In this document: positions 9,228 through 18,926 of the stretch, one piece after another | Layout: every line of letters starts with the position of its first letter | Numbering within the stretch: position 1 is the stretch's first letter | From: Labilibaculum antarcticum | Lineage (GTDB): Bacteria > Bacteroidota > Bacteroidia > Bacteroidales > Marinifilaceae | Assembly (NCBI RefSeq): GCF_002356295.1 | Contig: NZ_AP018042.1 | Location: 5,612,361-5,676,360 of the forward strand | Length of the DNA: 64,000 nucleotides | Direction: 5' to 3' | Position numbers and translations under genes: made by a program | The notes under the pieces: model-generated | Databases searched by the model: none | What the model was told of the DNA's origin: nothing | The model's input: the letters and a program-made list of their open reading frames with translations, nothing else

Positions 9228-9700
9228 TTACTCATTTTAAAACTCGATGGACTCATATAATCAGCTTTAAATTGAAAACTAATTTGATACGAATTTACTA
9301 CTTTATTTAAGGTCCTTTACATCACTAATTCTGTTGCATCGAGCATGCACTCCTCTACCTGCATTCAATCCTCAGACTCAAACCCTCTGTATTTGTTAGA
9401 AACAAAAGAGACTGTACTGTTCTAAATTGCAGATTATAAGATCTTAAAAAAATAAAAACATCTATAAAACAAAAATCTCATTGCTAGGAAAGATAATTGA
9501 TGGAGAAAAATCATTCCCCCATCTAATAATAGCATTAGCTCATCAATTAAAGTAATTTGTAATTGATTTTCTTTTTTCATCACTCTACTTTTAGCTAACT
9601 TAAACATGTTAGTTTTATTGTTTGTTTTGAATTATTTTTATTTTCGCAAACACTTTTAAGGATAACAGAATACTCCACGAACTACCCTAAAATTAAAAAA
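9228..9700. other. Non-coding stretch upstream of the LuxR gene
   Basis: Its first ~120 bases are the 3' flank shared with the partial duplicate at 10913-11139. The rest is AT-rich with no gene seen. It probably carries the promoter of the LuxR-type gene. Confidence 0.5.
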
Positions 9701-10447
9701 ATGTATGAAATACCAAAGCGTACGGATGACAATCTAAAAGAATTACTAGAAAATGCAGACATTAGTGTTTCTTCCATAGATGGATCCCTTAGATATAAAA
9801 TTGATTCAGACCCCTTATTAAATTCAACGGTTAATTTTTTTGGTGCCGGATTGTTTCTTCTCGATTTAGAAATGGAAACAATACTGTGGGGAAACCAAAA
9901 TTTCTTAACTCTAAATGGTTTAAAAAAAGAATATTTGCTAAATCCTATATTGAAAGACCTAATTTACCGAAAAATTCATCCGAAAGACATAAACTACCTA
10001 ATAAGTAAAGGAGTAAAAAACGCCCTGAAAAATGATATTGCTCCGTTTTCTAACACCTTACGTTTCAGAGAAAAAGACCAAAGTTGGAATCATTTTTATT
10101 TTTCATTAATTAGTCCAAAAAACTGTACTCTTAATAAAAAACAGTTTAAAATTGGAATTCAATTCGATCTTAGTCGCATTTTAAATCATTATCCCCTAAT
10201 GGAATCGATAAGGGATAATTCATGTTATAATGATCATGAAGATTTTCAAAAGCTTAAATCTTTATCGAAACGGGAAAAAGAAATTTTGGGCCTTATTGTA
10301 AAAGGATTTACCGATAAGAAAATTGCAAATCAACTTAGCATCAGTAATTACACCTCTGAAAAACATCGCAAAAATATCATTCAAAAATTGGATGTAAAAA
10401 ACACAGCCAGTCTTTCTTTTTTAGCTGGTAAATATGGATTTTTTTAG
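9701..10447 (+). CDS. PAS-like sensor / LuxR-type transcriptional regulator
   Basis: A 248-residue protein. Residues ~45-165 resemble a PAS fold (FGAGLFLLDLEMETILWGNQ, later IHPKDI, then a SWNHFYFSLISP strand). Residues ~186-244 are a LuxR/GerE helix-turn-helix: LSKREKEILGLIVKG, then KKIANQLSISNYTSEKHRKNI and KLDVKNTASL. No receiver Asp pocket or transmembrane helix. The layout is that of a soluble one-component regulator sensing through PAS; ligand and targets are unknown. It stands alone, with long non-coding DNA on both sides. Confidence 0.82.
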   Translation: MYEIPKRTDDNLKELLENADISVSSIDGSLRYKIDSDPLLNSTVNFFGAGLFLLDLEMETILWGNQNFLTLNGLKKEYLLNPILKDLIYRKIHPKDINYLISKGVKNALKNDIAPFSNTLRFREKDQSWNHFYFSLISPKNCTLNKKQFKIGIQFDLSRILNHYPLMESIRDNSCYNDHEDFQKLKSLSKREKEILGLIVKGFTDKKIANQLSISNYTSEKHRKNIIQKLDVKNTASLSFLAGKYGFF

Positions 10448-10912
10448 GTTCCTTATATAGCCCAAGACTTTCAATATCAATTTTACTGAGTATATATTAA
10501 GCCAGCTTGAATCTCAATTAATTTTTCAAGCGTTAGATTTACAATGATCTGCATCAATTAGTACAATATAAATTAAAGTCTGGATAAGTTTTATTCAGAT
10601 TTAAACTCTAAACGAAAAGTTTTAAACAATTACTATTTATTTTAAGGCGGACACCTATTCCTAATAATTTCTCTTATCTATTTATTTCTGTTTTATGTAT
10701 TAGATGGAACTACAATTTAATTAATTATTGTATTTCTAAAAGATTAGGTCTAAAAAAGGATACTCTTTTTTGTTTACACAATCATCTAACAATCAAGAAA
10801 ACAAATCCACTCCAGCTCATACAACTTACTAATTACCAGCACCTTCATATGTAAAAAGCCTAATCTCAAAGAATGCAATTAAGGTCAAGTTGGTGTGTTT
10901 CCTAAACGACTT
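10448..10912. other. Non-coding AT-rich stretch
   Basis: No gene, RNA or strong repeat seen between the LuxR-type gene and the duplicated MORN fragment. Confidence 0.5.
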
Positions 10913-11139
10913 GATTCTTACATTCAAGAATGGGATTTTGGATGAAAAGTTACTGTCTATAAAAGTAATGGCGACATTTCTAAAATTGAACGGTACCAAA
11001 AAGGAAATCTTTTGGCAAAAAAAAATAATTACTTTTTTATAAATTATGAGTCTTCATATAACCAGCTTTAAATTGAGAGCTAATTTGATATGAATTCACT
11101 AGGTCCTTTACATCACGAATTCTGTTGGATCGAGCATGT
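10913..11139 (+). pseudogene. Decayed partial copy of the MORN-repeat gene end and its 3' flank
   Basis: This segment aligns closely with 9104-9347: the last ~40 codons of the MORN-repeat gene plus ~120 bases beyond its stop. Shared stretches include TTCAAGAATGGGATTTTGGA, ATAAAAGTAATGGCGA and GGTCCTTTACATCA. The copy lacks one G just after GGATTTTGGAT, which breaks the frame, and has no 5' part of the gene. It is a fragment left by a local duplication about 1.8 kb away. Confidence 0.85.
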
Positions 11140-11497
11140 AAACCTCATACGATATCCTATCCGCACAACAGTCAATCCACAATTTTTGTACAGGCTTTAT
11201 TTTCGTCTCACAACAAAACCACACCATCCACTAAACCCGAACTTGACAGTCAAAATAAAACATTAAGCAACAACTTCTATTTCACAAACAAATTCGACAA
11301 TCTCCCCGAACGATATCATGGCCCTTACTGTTTATTTTACAATTGATTAACGTGATTTTTAGACACTATAACAGCCACTGACAAACAACGCGTGCACACT
11401 CACCCCCTTTTATCAAATTCTCATCAACTTACATATATCAATCCTTGACATTAATAAAAAACACAACTTAATTTAGATTAAATAAATTTCATTTTAA
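11140..11497. other. Non-coding stretch
   Basis: Only a low-quality open frame (11125-11346) crosses it, with no recognisable domain. It separates the MORN fragment from the SPOR-domain pseudogene. Confidence 0.4.
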
Positions 11498-11886
11498 GAT
11501 CCTCCCTATATTCAAAACGCACCAACAAAATCAACTGAGAACAAAACTGCAGTAAAAGCTTCAAGTGTTAGCAAAACTGAAAAAACTGCGCCTGCAAAAA
11601 CGGAAATCAAACCGATACTAGTAAAAGAAGAACCTGCCAAACCAGCTCCAAAAATAAATGCTTTATCGCAATGGATATATAAAATTTACAATACTTCGGA
11701 TAATGTTTACGAACATTACATCGTGGTTGGTGCCTTCCAGTTTAAAACTTTGCTGAAACATATATGCAAGAGTTAAAAGACAAAAACACACCCGCTTTTA
11801 TTATAAAAAACGAACAAAAAGGCCTCTACTATGTATGCATTGCCAAGAAGATTTTAAAGAAGGACGCCATAAAAGCAAAAAAATAA
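11498..11886 (+). pseudogene. Remnant of a SPOR-domain protein, frameshifted and lacking its N-terminus
   Basis: From 11498 one frame gives a Lys/Pro/Ala-rich linker (KTEKTAPAKTEIKP, KEEPAKPAPK) and then the start of a SPOR fold, YIVVGAFQFK. The frame then breaks near 11747; in another frame the domain continues as NFAETYMQELKDKNTPAFI and KGLYYVCIAKK, ending at TAA 11884. SPOR domains bind denuded peptidoglycan at division sites. No start codon or upstream domain remains, so the gene is a remnant. A good terminator still follows it. Confidence 0.8.
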
Positions 11887-11934
11887 TAAGAAAATAAGAT
11901 TAGATCGTAGTAAGATAACAAGTAGTGGTATTAG

Positions 11935-11969
11935 AAAGAGTTGACTCAAAAGGGTCAGCTCTTTTTTTA
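11935..11969 (+). terminator. Rho-independent terminator
   Basis: Stem AAAGAGTTGAC / GTCAGCTCTTT with one G-T pair, followed by seven T residues. It is the former terminator of the SPOR-domain remnant. Confidence 0.85.
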
Positions 11970-12085
11970 TTAAATCACTAAATTAAAATAGATACTTTAG
12001 AATCAAATGAGTAATTTATATGTTCCTAAAATCGGTATCACAATACCTGATTATTTTAATACATAATACAGCAATATCAATACTT

Positions 12086-12460
12086 ATGAAAAAACAATTT
12101 TTAGGTTTACGAACTACCATATACAAAACAAATGAACTTGCAAAAGCAAAAAAGTGGTACTCCAAAGCTTTTGAGACTTCGCCCTATTTCGATGAAGATT
12201 TTTACGTTGGATTTAATATCGGGGGATTTGAATTAGGCCTTTTGCCTGAGACAGACTCAAGCGCTTCAAAAACAGATAATGTTTTATCATACTGGGGAGT
12301 TGATGATATCAACAAATCATTTTCACATTTACTAGAAGCGGGTGCTGTTGTTCACGAGAAGCCTACAAATGTAGGAGGAGAACTTTGGGTAGCAAGTGTA
12401 AAAGATCCCTGGGGAAATGTGATCGGCATTATTTATAATCCGGCATTTAAATTAGAATAG
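12086..12460 (+). CDS. VOC-family (glyoxalase/bleomycin-resistance fold) protein
   Basis: A 124-residue protein starting at ATG 12086 (MKKQFLGLRTTIYK); the 22 codons open upstream are hydrophobic and outside the fold, so I exclude them. Two beta-alpha-beta-beta-beta halves are visible: ATTxYK...AKKWYSKAFETSPYF, then YWGVDDINKSFSHLLEAGAVV, ending VKDPWGNVIGIIYNP, the typical VOC C-terminus. Its reaction cannot be told from sequence. It ends 3 bases before the patatin gene, so the two are probably cotranscribed. Confidence 0.85.
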   Translation: MKKQFLGLRTTIYKTNELAKAKKWYSKAFETSPYFDEDFYVGFNIGGFELGLLPETDSSASKTDNVLSYWGVDDINKSFSHLLEAGAVVHEKPTNVGGELWVASVKDPWGNVIGIIYNPAFKLE

Positions 12461-12463
12461 GAA

Positions 12464-13213
12464 ATGAAAATAGGAATTGCATTAGGTGGTGGTGGCGCTC
12501 GGGGCTTCGCTCATCTGGGTGTACTCAAAGCATTGGAAGAAAAAGGCATTCGTCCGGATATTATTTCCGGCGTAAGTGCTGGTGCCGTAATCGGAGCATT
12601 TATCGCTTCAGGTTATACCAGCGAAAAAACTTTGAAGATTCTGAAAAACAAAAGCCTGATGGCTTATTCCAAATTACATTATCCCAAATATGGATTATTC
12701 AGTTTAGACAGCTTAAAAGGAGACATTCAAAAACACATCAAAACCAATCGAATCGAAAATTTGCAAATTCCTCTGTTCATAGCCGTTTCCAACTTAAACG
12801 ATGGCAGGGTTGAATACATTAAAGAGGGAGATTTAAGCACTTATATTTTAGCCTCGGCTAGTATTCCGGTACTCTTCGCTCCTGTTATGATTGATGGCAA
12901 GATGTACTCCGATGGCGGACTATTCGACAATCTTCCTATTTCACCTTTATTGCAAAAATGCGATGTTATTATTGCTGTTAATGTGAGTCCGGTTCAAAAA
13001 ATTGAAAAGTTTGATAATTTGGTTCAGGTTGCCTCCCGAACTTTCCAACTGGGTGTCCATTCGAATATAATTCGACACAAAGAAAAATGTTCTCTTTTTA
13101 TTGAACCAACAGGCTTACGGGAATTCGAAATATTGAATGGAAATCATGCCGAGGATATTTTCGAATTGGGATACAATTACACTAAGAATTTAGAAATTAA
13201 TCTATTTGACTAA
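12464..13213 (+). CDS. Patatin-like phospholipase (RssA type)
   Basis: A 249-residue serine lipase-like protein. The oxyanion loop GGGGARG is at residues 8-14, the nucleophile motif GVSAG has Ser38, and the catalytic Asp150 lies in SDGGLFDNLP, giving the patatin Ser-Asp dyad. No signal peptide, so it is probably cytoplasmic or membrane-peripheral and acts on phospholipid or another acyl ester. Length matches short bacterial RssA-like proteins. It follows the VOC gene by 3 bases. Confidence 0.9.
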   Translation: MKIGIALGGGGARGFAHLGVLKALEEKGIRPDIISGVSAGAVIGAFIASGYTSEKTLKILKNKSLMAYSKLHYPKYGLFSLDSLKGDIQKHIKTNRIENLQIPLFIAVSNLNDGRVEYIKEGDLSTYILASASIPVLFAPVMIDGKMYSDGGLFDNLPISPLLQKCDVIIAVNVSPVQKIEKFDNLVQVASRTFQLGVHSNIIRHKEKCSLFIEPTGLREFEILNGNHAEDIFELGYNYTKNLEINLFD

Positions 13214-13307
13214 GCGATAAACTCAAATTTTATCGAAACACTATCTTCTTACATTTAAACACTGAGAGTAAAGCAGTTCAATTACAAATCCGATCAAACC
13301 CATCAGC

Positions 13308-13757
13308 ATGAATTCAAAAGAAAAACAAGCTTTGGAAGCATTTCAATCTGGAATGAATTGTGCCCAATCGGTACTAAGGACCTATTCCAACCATTATAAT
13401 TTTGATGAAAATTTAGCCTACTAAATTTCAAGTGGATTTGGTGGAGGAATGGGCAGACTTCAAAAAACCTGTGGTGCCGTTACCGGCGCATTTATGGTAC
13501 TTGGAATTCACAACTGTAAAAAATACGGCAATCATAAGCTTCAAACAGACAATAATCGAATACTGATTCAAGAGTTTACTCGCAAATTTCTACTAAAACA
13601 CAATTCTACAAATTGTGATGAATTAATAGGGTGTAATCTAAATACTGATGATGGACAAGCTTACACTGAAAAAAATAAGGTGAAAGAAAGAATTTGTGAA
13701 AAATGCATCATCGATGCCATAGAGATTGTAGATCCACTGATTAGTAACTCCAAATAG
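13308..13757 (+). pseudogene. C_GCAxxG_C_C-family protein gene interrupted by one stop codon
   Basis: From ATG 13308 the frame reads MNSKEKQALEAFQSGMNCAQ... and is stopped by TAA at 13422 (codon 39). The same frame then continues without shift as SSGFGGGMGRLQKTCGAVTGAF through to TAG 13755. Together they make a 149-codon protein with the family's features: NCAQSV, the glycine-rich GGGMGR, the CGAVTG core, and later Cys residues. These are putative redox/metal proteins. A single base change accounts for the loss. The downstream part (ATG 13449, 102 residues) could still be made but lacks the first conserved Cys. Confidence 0.85.
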
Positions 13758-13767
13758 ATTTTCAATT

Positions 13768-13796
13768 AAAAAGGCAGGCTTAAAGCCTGCCTTTTT
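13768..13796. terminator. Bidirectional terminator between convergent genes
   Basis: A perfect 13-base stem (AAAAAGGCAGGCT / AGCCTGCCTTTTT) with a 3-base loop, with A and T runs on either side. It serves both the C_GCAxxG locus and the cysteate synthase gene. Confidence 0.95.
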
Positions 13797-13797
13797 A

Positions 13798-15111
13798 TTA
13801 TATAATTTCTGAAGACTCTATTTTAAAGAGCTTCTCTAATACTTCTTTTAACGAATTTAGGTCCGGATTGATATCGAAAACATGAGATGGCTTCAAATAA
13901 CAAATCTCTTTTTCTCTTTTAAAGCGTTCTTCTCCTCCACCAGTAATATTCAACATGACACAGGCCTTTTTATTAATATTCCCTTCCTGCACATATTTAA
14001 TTAAACTAGCTACAGCTACAGCTGAGGCAGGATGAATATCATTTCCTTCTGTTTCCTCGAATATTTTGGCTGCTTCCATTGCTTCTTCATTCGTGGCTTT
14101 TAAAACATCACCGCCAGCATCTTTCATCGCATCGTACATACCACCTACAATTGAATAGGGAGGTTTACGATTAGACAATACCTTAGCAACAATTTCTTCC
14201 ACCTGTTTTCTGGCCAAATTATCGTCTAATGGTAATATTTCTCTAGAATCGGCTTTCCATGCATCATACATAGGTAAAAAAGGAGCATTCTGAGAAACCA
14301 TCAATTTCATTTTATTGGAGCCATAACGACCATCTTCAATAAAGCGTAAATTAGCTTCCCAAGCAGCAATTGCGCCCGTTCCACTTCCAACAGCTTGAAA
14401 ATAATAATCAGGAATTTTACCGATCTCTGTTACCGCAGAAAGAACAGTAGTACCCATTCCGTCTCTACGAGCCACGTTTTTGGCTCCTCCTTCAGTAATA
14501 AAACCTTCTAACTGACAGGCCAGATTTGATAAATGAATAGCATCAAAATAATCACTTCCCGATTTTGTTGCAACCAATCTAACGTTCTCCTTAATTGGTT
14601 CATCGAACCAAAGAGCATTGATATTATCCTCAGGAACACAAAGCAACAAAGGAATGTTATTATCGGAGCAAACTCTTGCAAAAGCACGCGCAGTATTTCC
14701 CGCAGATGCAACCACGAGTATCTGACCAGTATCACTCAATCTGCCACTTACCGAAAAAGCTTCCGTTTCCTTAAAAGAGCATGTTCTGAAATTTGCTCCC
14801 TTCTCAGGCCAGTATCCACTAAATGTGATGTATAAATTTTCTAAACCAAGATATTTAGACAATCCTTCACTTTTATAGGTTGCCGGAGCAGAAGATCCTT
14901 CTAATGTTCTATAAATTGGCAACCAATCGGCGAATTTGTAAATCCCTAAAGAATTATCCCCAGGCTCAAGTTGCGTTTTTTGATAGTTAGCTCTTATCAA
15001 ACAAGCCTTCTCTTCAGCAGGAGCATCCAGGGTCCAACCTTCATCTTCAAATTTCTTTCCAGTCTGTAAAGACTCAAGAATATATTCAGTAGCTCGAAAA
15101 TCTATAGCCAT
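13798..15111 (-). CDS. Cysteate synthase
   Basis: A 437-residue PLP enzyme of the threonine-synthase-like fold. It matches cysteate synthase, which forms L-cysteate from phosphoserine and sulfite. Features seen: GANFRTCSFKE with PLP Lys114, SAGNTARAF (phosphate/carboxylate loop), GSGTGAIAAWEAN (PLP-phosphate loop), and GGGEERF near the C-terminus. In Bacteroidota cysteate is the precursor of capnine-type sulfonolipids, so this gene points to sulfonolipid synthesis; in methanogens it feeds coenzyme M. The acyltransferase for the next step is not in this window. The gene is alone on its strand. Confidence 0.88.
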   Translation of the reverse strand: MAIDFRATEYILESLQTGKKFEDEGWTLDAPAEEKACLIRANYQKTQLEPGDNSLGIYKFADWLPIYRTLEGSSAPATYKSEGLSKYLGLENLYITFSGYWPEKGANFRTCSFKETEAFSVSGRLSDTGQILVVASAGNTARAFARVCSDNNIPLLLCVPEDNINALWFDEPIKENVRLVATKSGSDYFDAIHLSNLACQLEGFITEGGAKNVARRDGMGTTVLSAVTEIGKIPDYYFQAVGSGTGAIAAWEANLRFIEDGRYGSNKMKLMVSQNAPFLPMYDAWKADSREILPLDDNLARKQVEEIVAKVLSNRKPPYSIVGGMYDAMKDAGGDVLKATNEEAMEAAKIFEETEGNDIHPASAVAVASLIKYVQEGNINKKACVMLNITGGGEERFKREKEICYLKPSHVFDINPDLNSLKEVLEKLFKIESSEII

Positions 15112-15473
15112 TCTTTTATTTTTTTGATTTTGAAAGCCTAAAAATAGACATTTTGGACGGCTTGATAAACATTTTTCAACTATTTAGAAACATTTCCTCA
15201 AAGAATTTTCAGAATTCATTGTCACTCAAAAGAGACCGGAAGAGCAAAATCGAACTGACCTTTAGCGATTTAGAGAAAAACAACAGTTCAATTCCTTCTA
15301 ACAATTGATTCCATTATATATATAAACATTTACTAACTATTCAATTTTAATTTCCCATATTGTTACAAAAGCTTATATTTAACAATCAATAATTTTATCA
15401 ACAAATCTTGATTTTTCATAAGAATTAATTTTATGTTTTCTTATAAAGAAAAATCAAACAAACACTTATTTTT
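15112..15473. other. Divergent promoter region
   Basis: This 362-base AT-rich gap lies between the divergent cysteate synthase and Gfo/Idh/MocA genes and must hold promoters for both. No clear operator or repeat was recognised. Confidence 0.4.
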
Positions 15474-16451
15474 ATGACTATTAGATGGGGGATTTTAGGA
15501 GCTGGAAGAATTGCAAAAAAGTTTGCAGAAGATTTTAAAGTTGTGAATAATGGTAAAATAGTAGCTGTTGCCTCAAGATCGCAAGATCGCTCGAATAAAT
15601 TCGTTCATGAATTTGAAATTCCCAAAGCGTATTCGTCCTACGAAGAAATGGTGGAAAATCCTGACATTGACCTTGTGTATGTTGCAACACCACACAATTT
15701 TCATTTCGAACATGCGAGTCTTTGTCTGAATAACGGCAAATCGGTATTGTGCGAAAAACCTGTTACAGTAAACTCTGAAGAGTTTGAACTTCTTCAAAAT
15801 TTGGCCAAAGAAAAGAATCTGTTTTTCATGGAAGCGCTTTGGACCTACTACCTTCCTGCGATTATACAAGCCATGGATTGGATTCGGGAAGGAAAAATAG
15901 GAGCTGTAAAACAATTGCAGGTAAGTTTTGGTTTTCCCGGTGACATGGACGAGAAAATGAGATTGGCTAACCCGGATTTAGCAGGTGGTGCCTTATTGGA
16001 TATTGGAATATATGGTATTGCAATGGCTGAATTGGTTTTTGACGAAGAACTTGAAGACATCCAAGCTATGGCTCATTTCTCAGATACAGGGATAGACGAT
16101 TACAATAGCATTCAATTAAAATATAAAAGCGGTGGTATGGCTCAAATTTCAAGTTCCTTTGTTTCTGAGTTTAAAAATGAAGCAATAATTTATGGCACCA
16201 AAGGAAGAATAGAAATCCCACAATTCTGGATGGCTAAAAAAGCCTTTTTGATAACTAGTGCTGAAAAATTAGAGTTTATCAATAAAAACGTACAACTTGG
16301 ATATAATTATGAAGCTTTTGCTGTAAATGAACTGCTAAAAAAAGGAGCTATTGAAAGTTCTGTAGTACCTTTAGTAAAAAGTAAACGAATATTATCCATA
16401 ATGGATCAAGTGAGGAACCAAATCGGTTTAAGATATCCATTCGAAAAGTAA
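15474..16451 (+). CDS. Gfo/Idh/MocA-family oxidoreductase
   Basis: A 325-residue NAD(P)-dependent oxidoreductase. The N-terminal Rossmann fold opens with WGILGAGRIAKKF (GxGxxG), followed by VASRS, YVATPHNFHF and CEKPVTVN, the catalytic EKP lysine motif. The C-terminal half is the alpha/beta substrate domain (MEALWTYYLPA, GGALLDIGIYGI). It is closest in style to dihydrodiol dehydrogenase-like members; the substrate, probably a sugar or cyclic diol, is unknown. The next gene starts 3 bases after its stop. Confidence 0.87.
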   Translation: MTIRWGILGAGRIAKKFAEDFKVVNNGKIVAVASRSQDRSNKFVHEFEIPKAYSSYEEMVENPDIDLVYVATPHNFHFEHASLCLNNGKSVLCEKPVTVNSEEFELLQNLAKEKNLFFMEALWTYYLPAIIQAMDWIREGKIGAVKQLQVSFGFPGDMDEKMRLANPDLAGGALLDIGIYGIAMAELVFDEELEDIQAMAHFSDTGIDDYNSIQLKYKSGGMAQISSSFVSEFKNEAIIYGTKGRIEIPQFWMAKKAFLITSAEKLEFINKNVQLGYNYEAFAVNELLKKGAIESSVVPLVKSKRILSIMDQVRNQIGLRYPFEK

Positions 16452-16454
16452 TTC

Positions 16455-16922
16455 ATGAACAAAAACGACATCATATTAGGCGAAGGCATCTTAGGCATTA
16501 AATTTGGAATGCTTCGGGACGAGGTAGAAGAAGTTCTGGGAAAAGCCGCCGATGTTAAGCAATACTCTCTTTCTCCTGAAGAAGCTAGCCTGACTTTGTT
16601 CTATTATGAACGAGGACTTAGCTTTACATTTGAATCAATTGATCAATACAGACTAAGCTATATTTCTGTGCTAGATGAACGGTACAGTATTTTTCAGTTT
16701 ATTAAAGTTGGTTTAAGCAGAAAAATGCTAATGGCTGAATTGGCAGATTTTCAATTTGGAGAGCCTGAATTTAAAGATGTTGGTTCTGAAGAATTTCCGA
16801 CTCATGAATTGATTTTTTTTCCCAATGAGAATTTACACCTTTGGTTAGATAACAATCAAATTTCAGAAATACAATTCGGTCCCTTCTTCGAGGATTTTAA
16901 AACAATAGTATGGGAAGATTAA
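16455..16922 (+). CDS. Hypothetical protein
   Basis: A 155-residue soluble, acidic protein of alternating strands, with motif-like LGEGILGIKFGMLRDEVEEVLGK at its N-terminus (written in two parts: GILGIKFGM, then RDEVEEVLG). This pattern recalls small bacterial proteins that track charge-relay or 'lipoprotein-like' folds, but I cannot name a family. It begins 3 bases after the oxidoreductase gene, so the two form an operon, closed by a terminator whose stem overlaps this gene's stop codon. Confidence 0.75.
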   Translation: MNKNDIILGEGILGIKFGMLRDEVEEVLGKAADVKQYSLSPEEASLTLFYYERGLSFTFESIDQYRLSYISVLDERYSIFQFIKVGLSRKMLMAELADFQFGEPEFKDVGSEEFPTHELIFFPNENLHLWLDNNQISEIQFGPFFEDFKTIVWED

Positions 16923-16938
16923 AAGTCTTCCCTTTTTT
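16912..16938 (+). terminator. Terminator overlapping a stop codon
   Basis: Stem GGGAAGA (16912-16918) with TCTTCCC (16926-16932), loop of 7, then six T residues. The stop codon of the preceding gene lies in the loop. Confidence 0.85.
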
Positions 16939-17243
16939 ATTATCATCATTCACCTGTGTTGTGTGAGCAAGCTTCTCTGCCCCAATCAAAAAACTATTCA
17001 TCAACAAATTGATGTTCCAAAATCATCAGGATAGTTGTTGCCTGGTAAAATATTTTGTATAAATTGCGCCCATATTAAAACAAGGAGTTTACGCTCCATC
17101 ACAACAGTATTACTTCCTAATCAAAAAAATTTAGCCGGTTCTGGCAAATTACGAAAGATGGTTATTCAATTGTTAATTGATGTATTGTAATTAATCACAT
17201 CACGGGCTGATTGTGTTCAATTAGCTCCTGTAAACATAAAAGA
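16939..17243. other. Non-coding stretch
   Basis: No gene or repeat recognised; presumably the promoter region of the acyl-CoA ligase gene. Confidence 0.4.
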
Positions 17244-18866
17244 ATGAACAAGCTATCTTACGAGCACGGAAGCTCGAACCAGCCTCTTTTGGGCGAAACA
17301 ATAACCGAGCGACTTCGCAAAACGGTTGAATTATTTGGCGATAGAGATGCCTTAATTGTACCTTATCAGAATTACAAAGCAACATACCTTGAATTTTGGC
17401 AGCAAATAGAAGAAGTAGCAAAAGGACTGCTGGCATTTGGTGTGGAAAAAGGCGATCGGGTTGGAATCTGGTCTCCAAACAGACTCGAATGGGTAATTGT
17501 GCAATTTGCAACAGCAAGAATTGGTGCCATTTTGGTAAATATTAATCCTGCCTATAAATCAGCAGAATTAAAATTTGCACTTCGACAATCTGAAATTAGT
17601 CTTTTGATTATGTCGGAAGGTTTTCGAAAGACCAGTTATTTCGAAATAATACAGGAAGTAAGACAGTCTTGCATCCATTTAAAGCAGATCGTAATACTCG
17701 ACAGAGATTGGCAAGCCTTAATTGAAGCCGGCAAGAGAATTTCCACAGCTCAAATCGAAGAAATAGAGACTCATCTGCAGTTTGATGATCCGATCAATAT
17801 TCAATACACTTCGGGGACAACAGGTTTTCCAAAAGGAGCAACTTTAACACATCACAACATTTTAAACAACGGTTACTTTATTGGTGAGCGTTTGCATTAC
17901 AATGAAACAGACCGGGTTTGTATTCCAGTTCCCTTTTACCACTGTTTCGGAATGGTATTAGGCAATTTGGCCTGTATTACTCATGGTTCTGCCATGGTGA
18001 TCCCGGGTGAAGCATTCGACGCTGAAGCTGTATTGCAAACCGTTCAAAATGAAAAGTGCACATCGCTTTACGGAGTCCCTTTGATGTTTATTGCAGAATT
18101 GGAACATCCTAATTTTGAAAAATATGACCTAAGCAGTTTGCGTACCGGCATAATGGCGGGAGCATCTTGCCCTGAGAAAGCCATGCTTGAGGTTCAGGAA
18201 AAAATGAACATGAAAGAAGTTGCCATTTGTTATGGAATGACCGAAACCTCTCCTGTATCCACCCAAACATTTGTTAATGATGCATTGAGTAAACGAGTGG
18301 GAACGGTTGGTCGCGTCCATCCTCATCAGGAAATAAAGATTGTTGATCCGGAAACGGGAAAGATTGTTGCGCGTGGTGAAGGTGGTGAATTTTGTACCCG
18401 TGGCTATTCCGTAATGTTAAAATACTGGAACAACGATGAAGCTACCAAATCGGTAATTGATGCTGCTGGCTGGATGCATACAGGAGATTTGGCAAGTATG
18501 GACGAGGAAGGATATGTGACCATTACCGGCAGAATAAAAGACATGATTATTCGTGGAGGGGAAAATATCTCGCCATTCGAAATTGAAGAGTTTTTTCATT
18601 CTCACGAGCGCATTAGCGAAGTATATGTGATTGGTATGCCCGACTATAAATACGGCGAAGTTGTAATGGCTTGGGTGAAGTTTAAAGAAGGGAAATCGGC
18701 CACTGAAGAGGAACTTAGAGATTATTGCAAAGGACAAATTGCGACTTATAAAATTCCTAAGTATTTTAAATTCACCAATGAATTTCCAACTACTGTAACG
18801 GGTAAAATCCGTAAAATTGAAATGAGAGAGATTTCCAGTAGAGAATTGGAGTTAAGCGGAAGATAA
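17244..18866 (+). CDS. AMP-binding acyl-CoA synthetase (fatty-acyl-CoA ligase type)
   Basis: A 540-residue ANL ligase. I start it at ATG 17244 ([13 protein letters not shown]) rather than the in-frame TTG at 17211. Motifs: the ATP loop [44 protein letters not shown], and a C-terminal [13 protein letters not shown] with the catalytic Lys. The pattern resembles medium-chain acyl-CoA synthetases (ACSF2/FadK-like). Chain length is not determined by sequence. It stands alone and ends at a strong terminator. Confidence 0.88.
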   Translation: MNKLSYEHGSSNQPLLGETITERLRKTVELFGDRDALIVPYQNYKATYLEFWQQIEEVAKGLLAFGVEKGDRVGIWSPNRLEWVIVQFATARIGAILVNINPAYKSAELKFALRQSEISLLIMSEGFRKTSYFEIIQEVRQSCIHLKQIVILDRDWQALIEAGKRISTAQIEEIETHLQFDDPINIQYTSGTTGFPKGATLTHHNILNNGYFIGERLHYNETDRVCIPVPFYHCFGMVLGNLACITHGSAMVIPGEAFDAEAVLQTVQNEKCTSLYGVPLMFIAELEHPNFEKYDLSSLRTGIMAGASCPEKAMLEVQEKMNMKEVAICYGMTETSPVSTQTFVNDALSKRVGTVGRVHPHQEIKIVDPETGKIVARGEGGEFCTRGYSVMLKYWNNDEATKSVIDAAGWMHTGDLASMDEEGYVTITGRIKDMIIRGGENISPFEIEEFFHSHERISEVYVIGMPDYKYGEVVMAWVKFKEGKSATEEELRDYCKGQIATYKIPKYFKFTNEFPTTVTGKIRKIEMREISSRELELSGR

Positions 18867-18891
18867 TAACGATAGTTTCATAACTATGCAG

Positions 18892-18926
18892 ACCTGCGTA
18901 AACTTCGGTTTTCGCAGGTTTTTTTT
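18892..18926 (+). terminator. Terminator with UUCG tetraloop
   Basis: Arms ACCTGCGTAAAC and GTTTTCGCAGGT (one T-T mismatch) close a TTCG loop, followed by eight T residues. Confidence 0.9.

Noticed and set aside
11125-11346. 73-codon open frame after the MORN fragment
   Set aside because: No recognisable domain, unbalanced composition, and it starts in the duplicated 3' flank.
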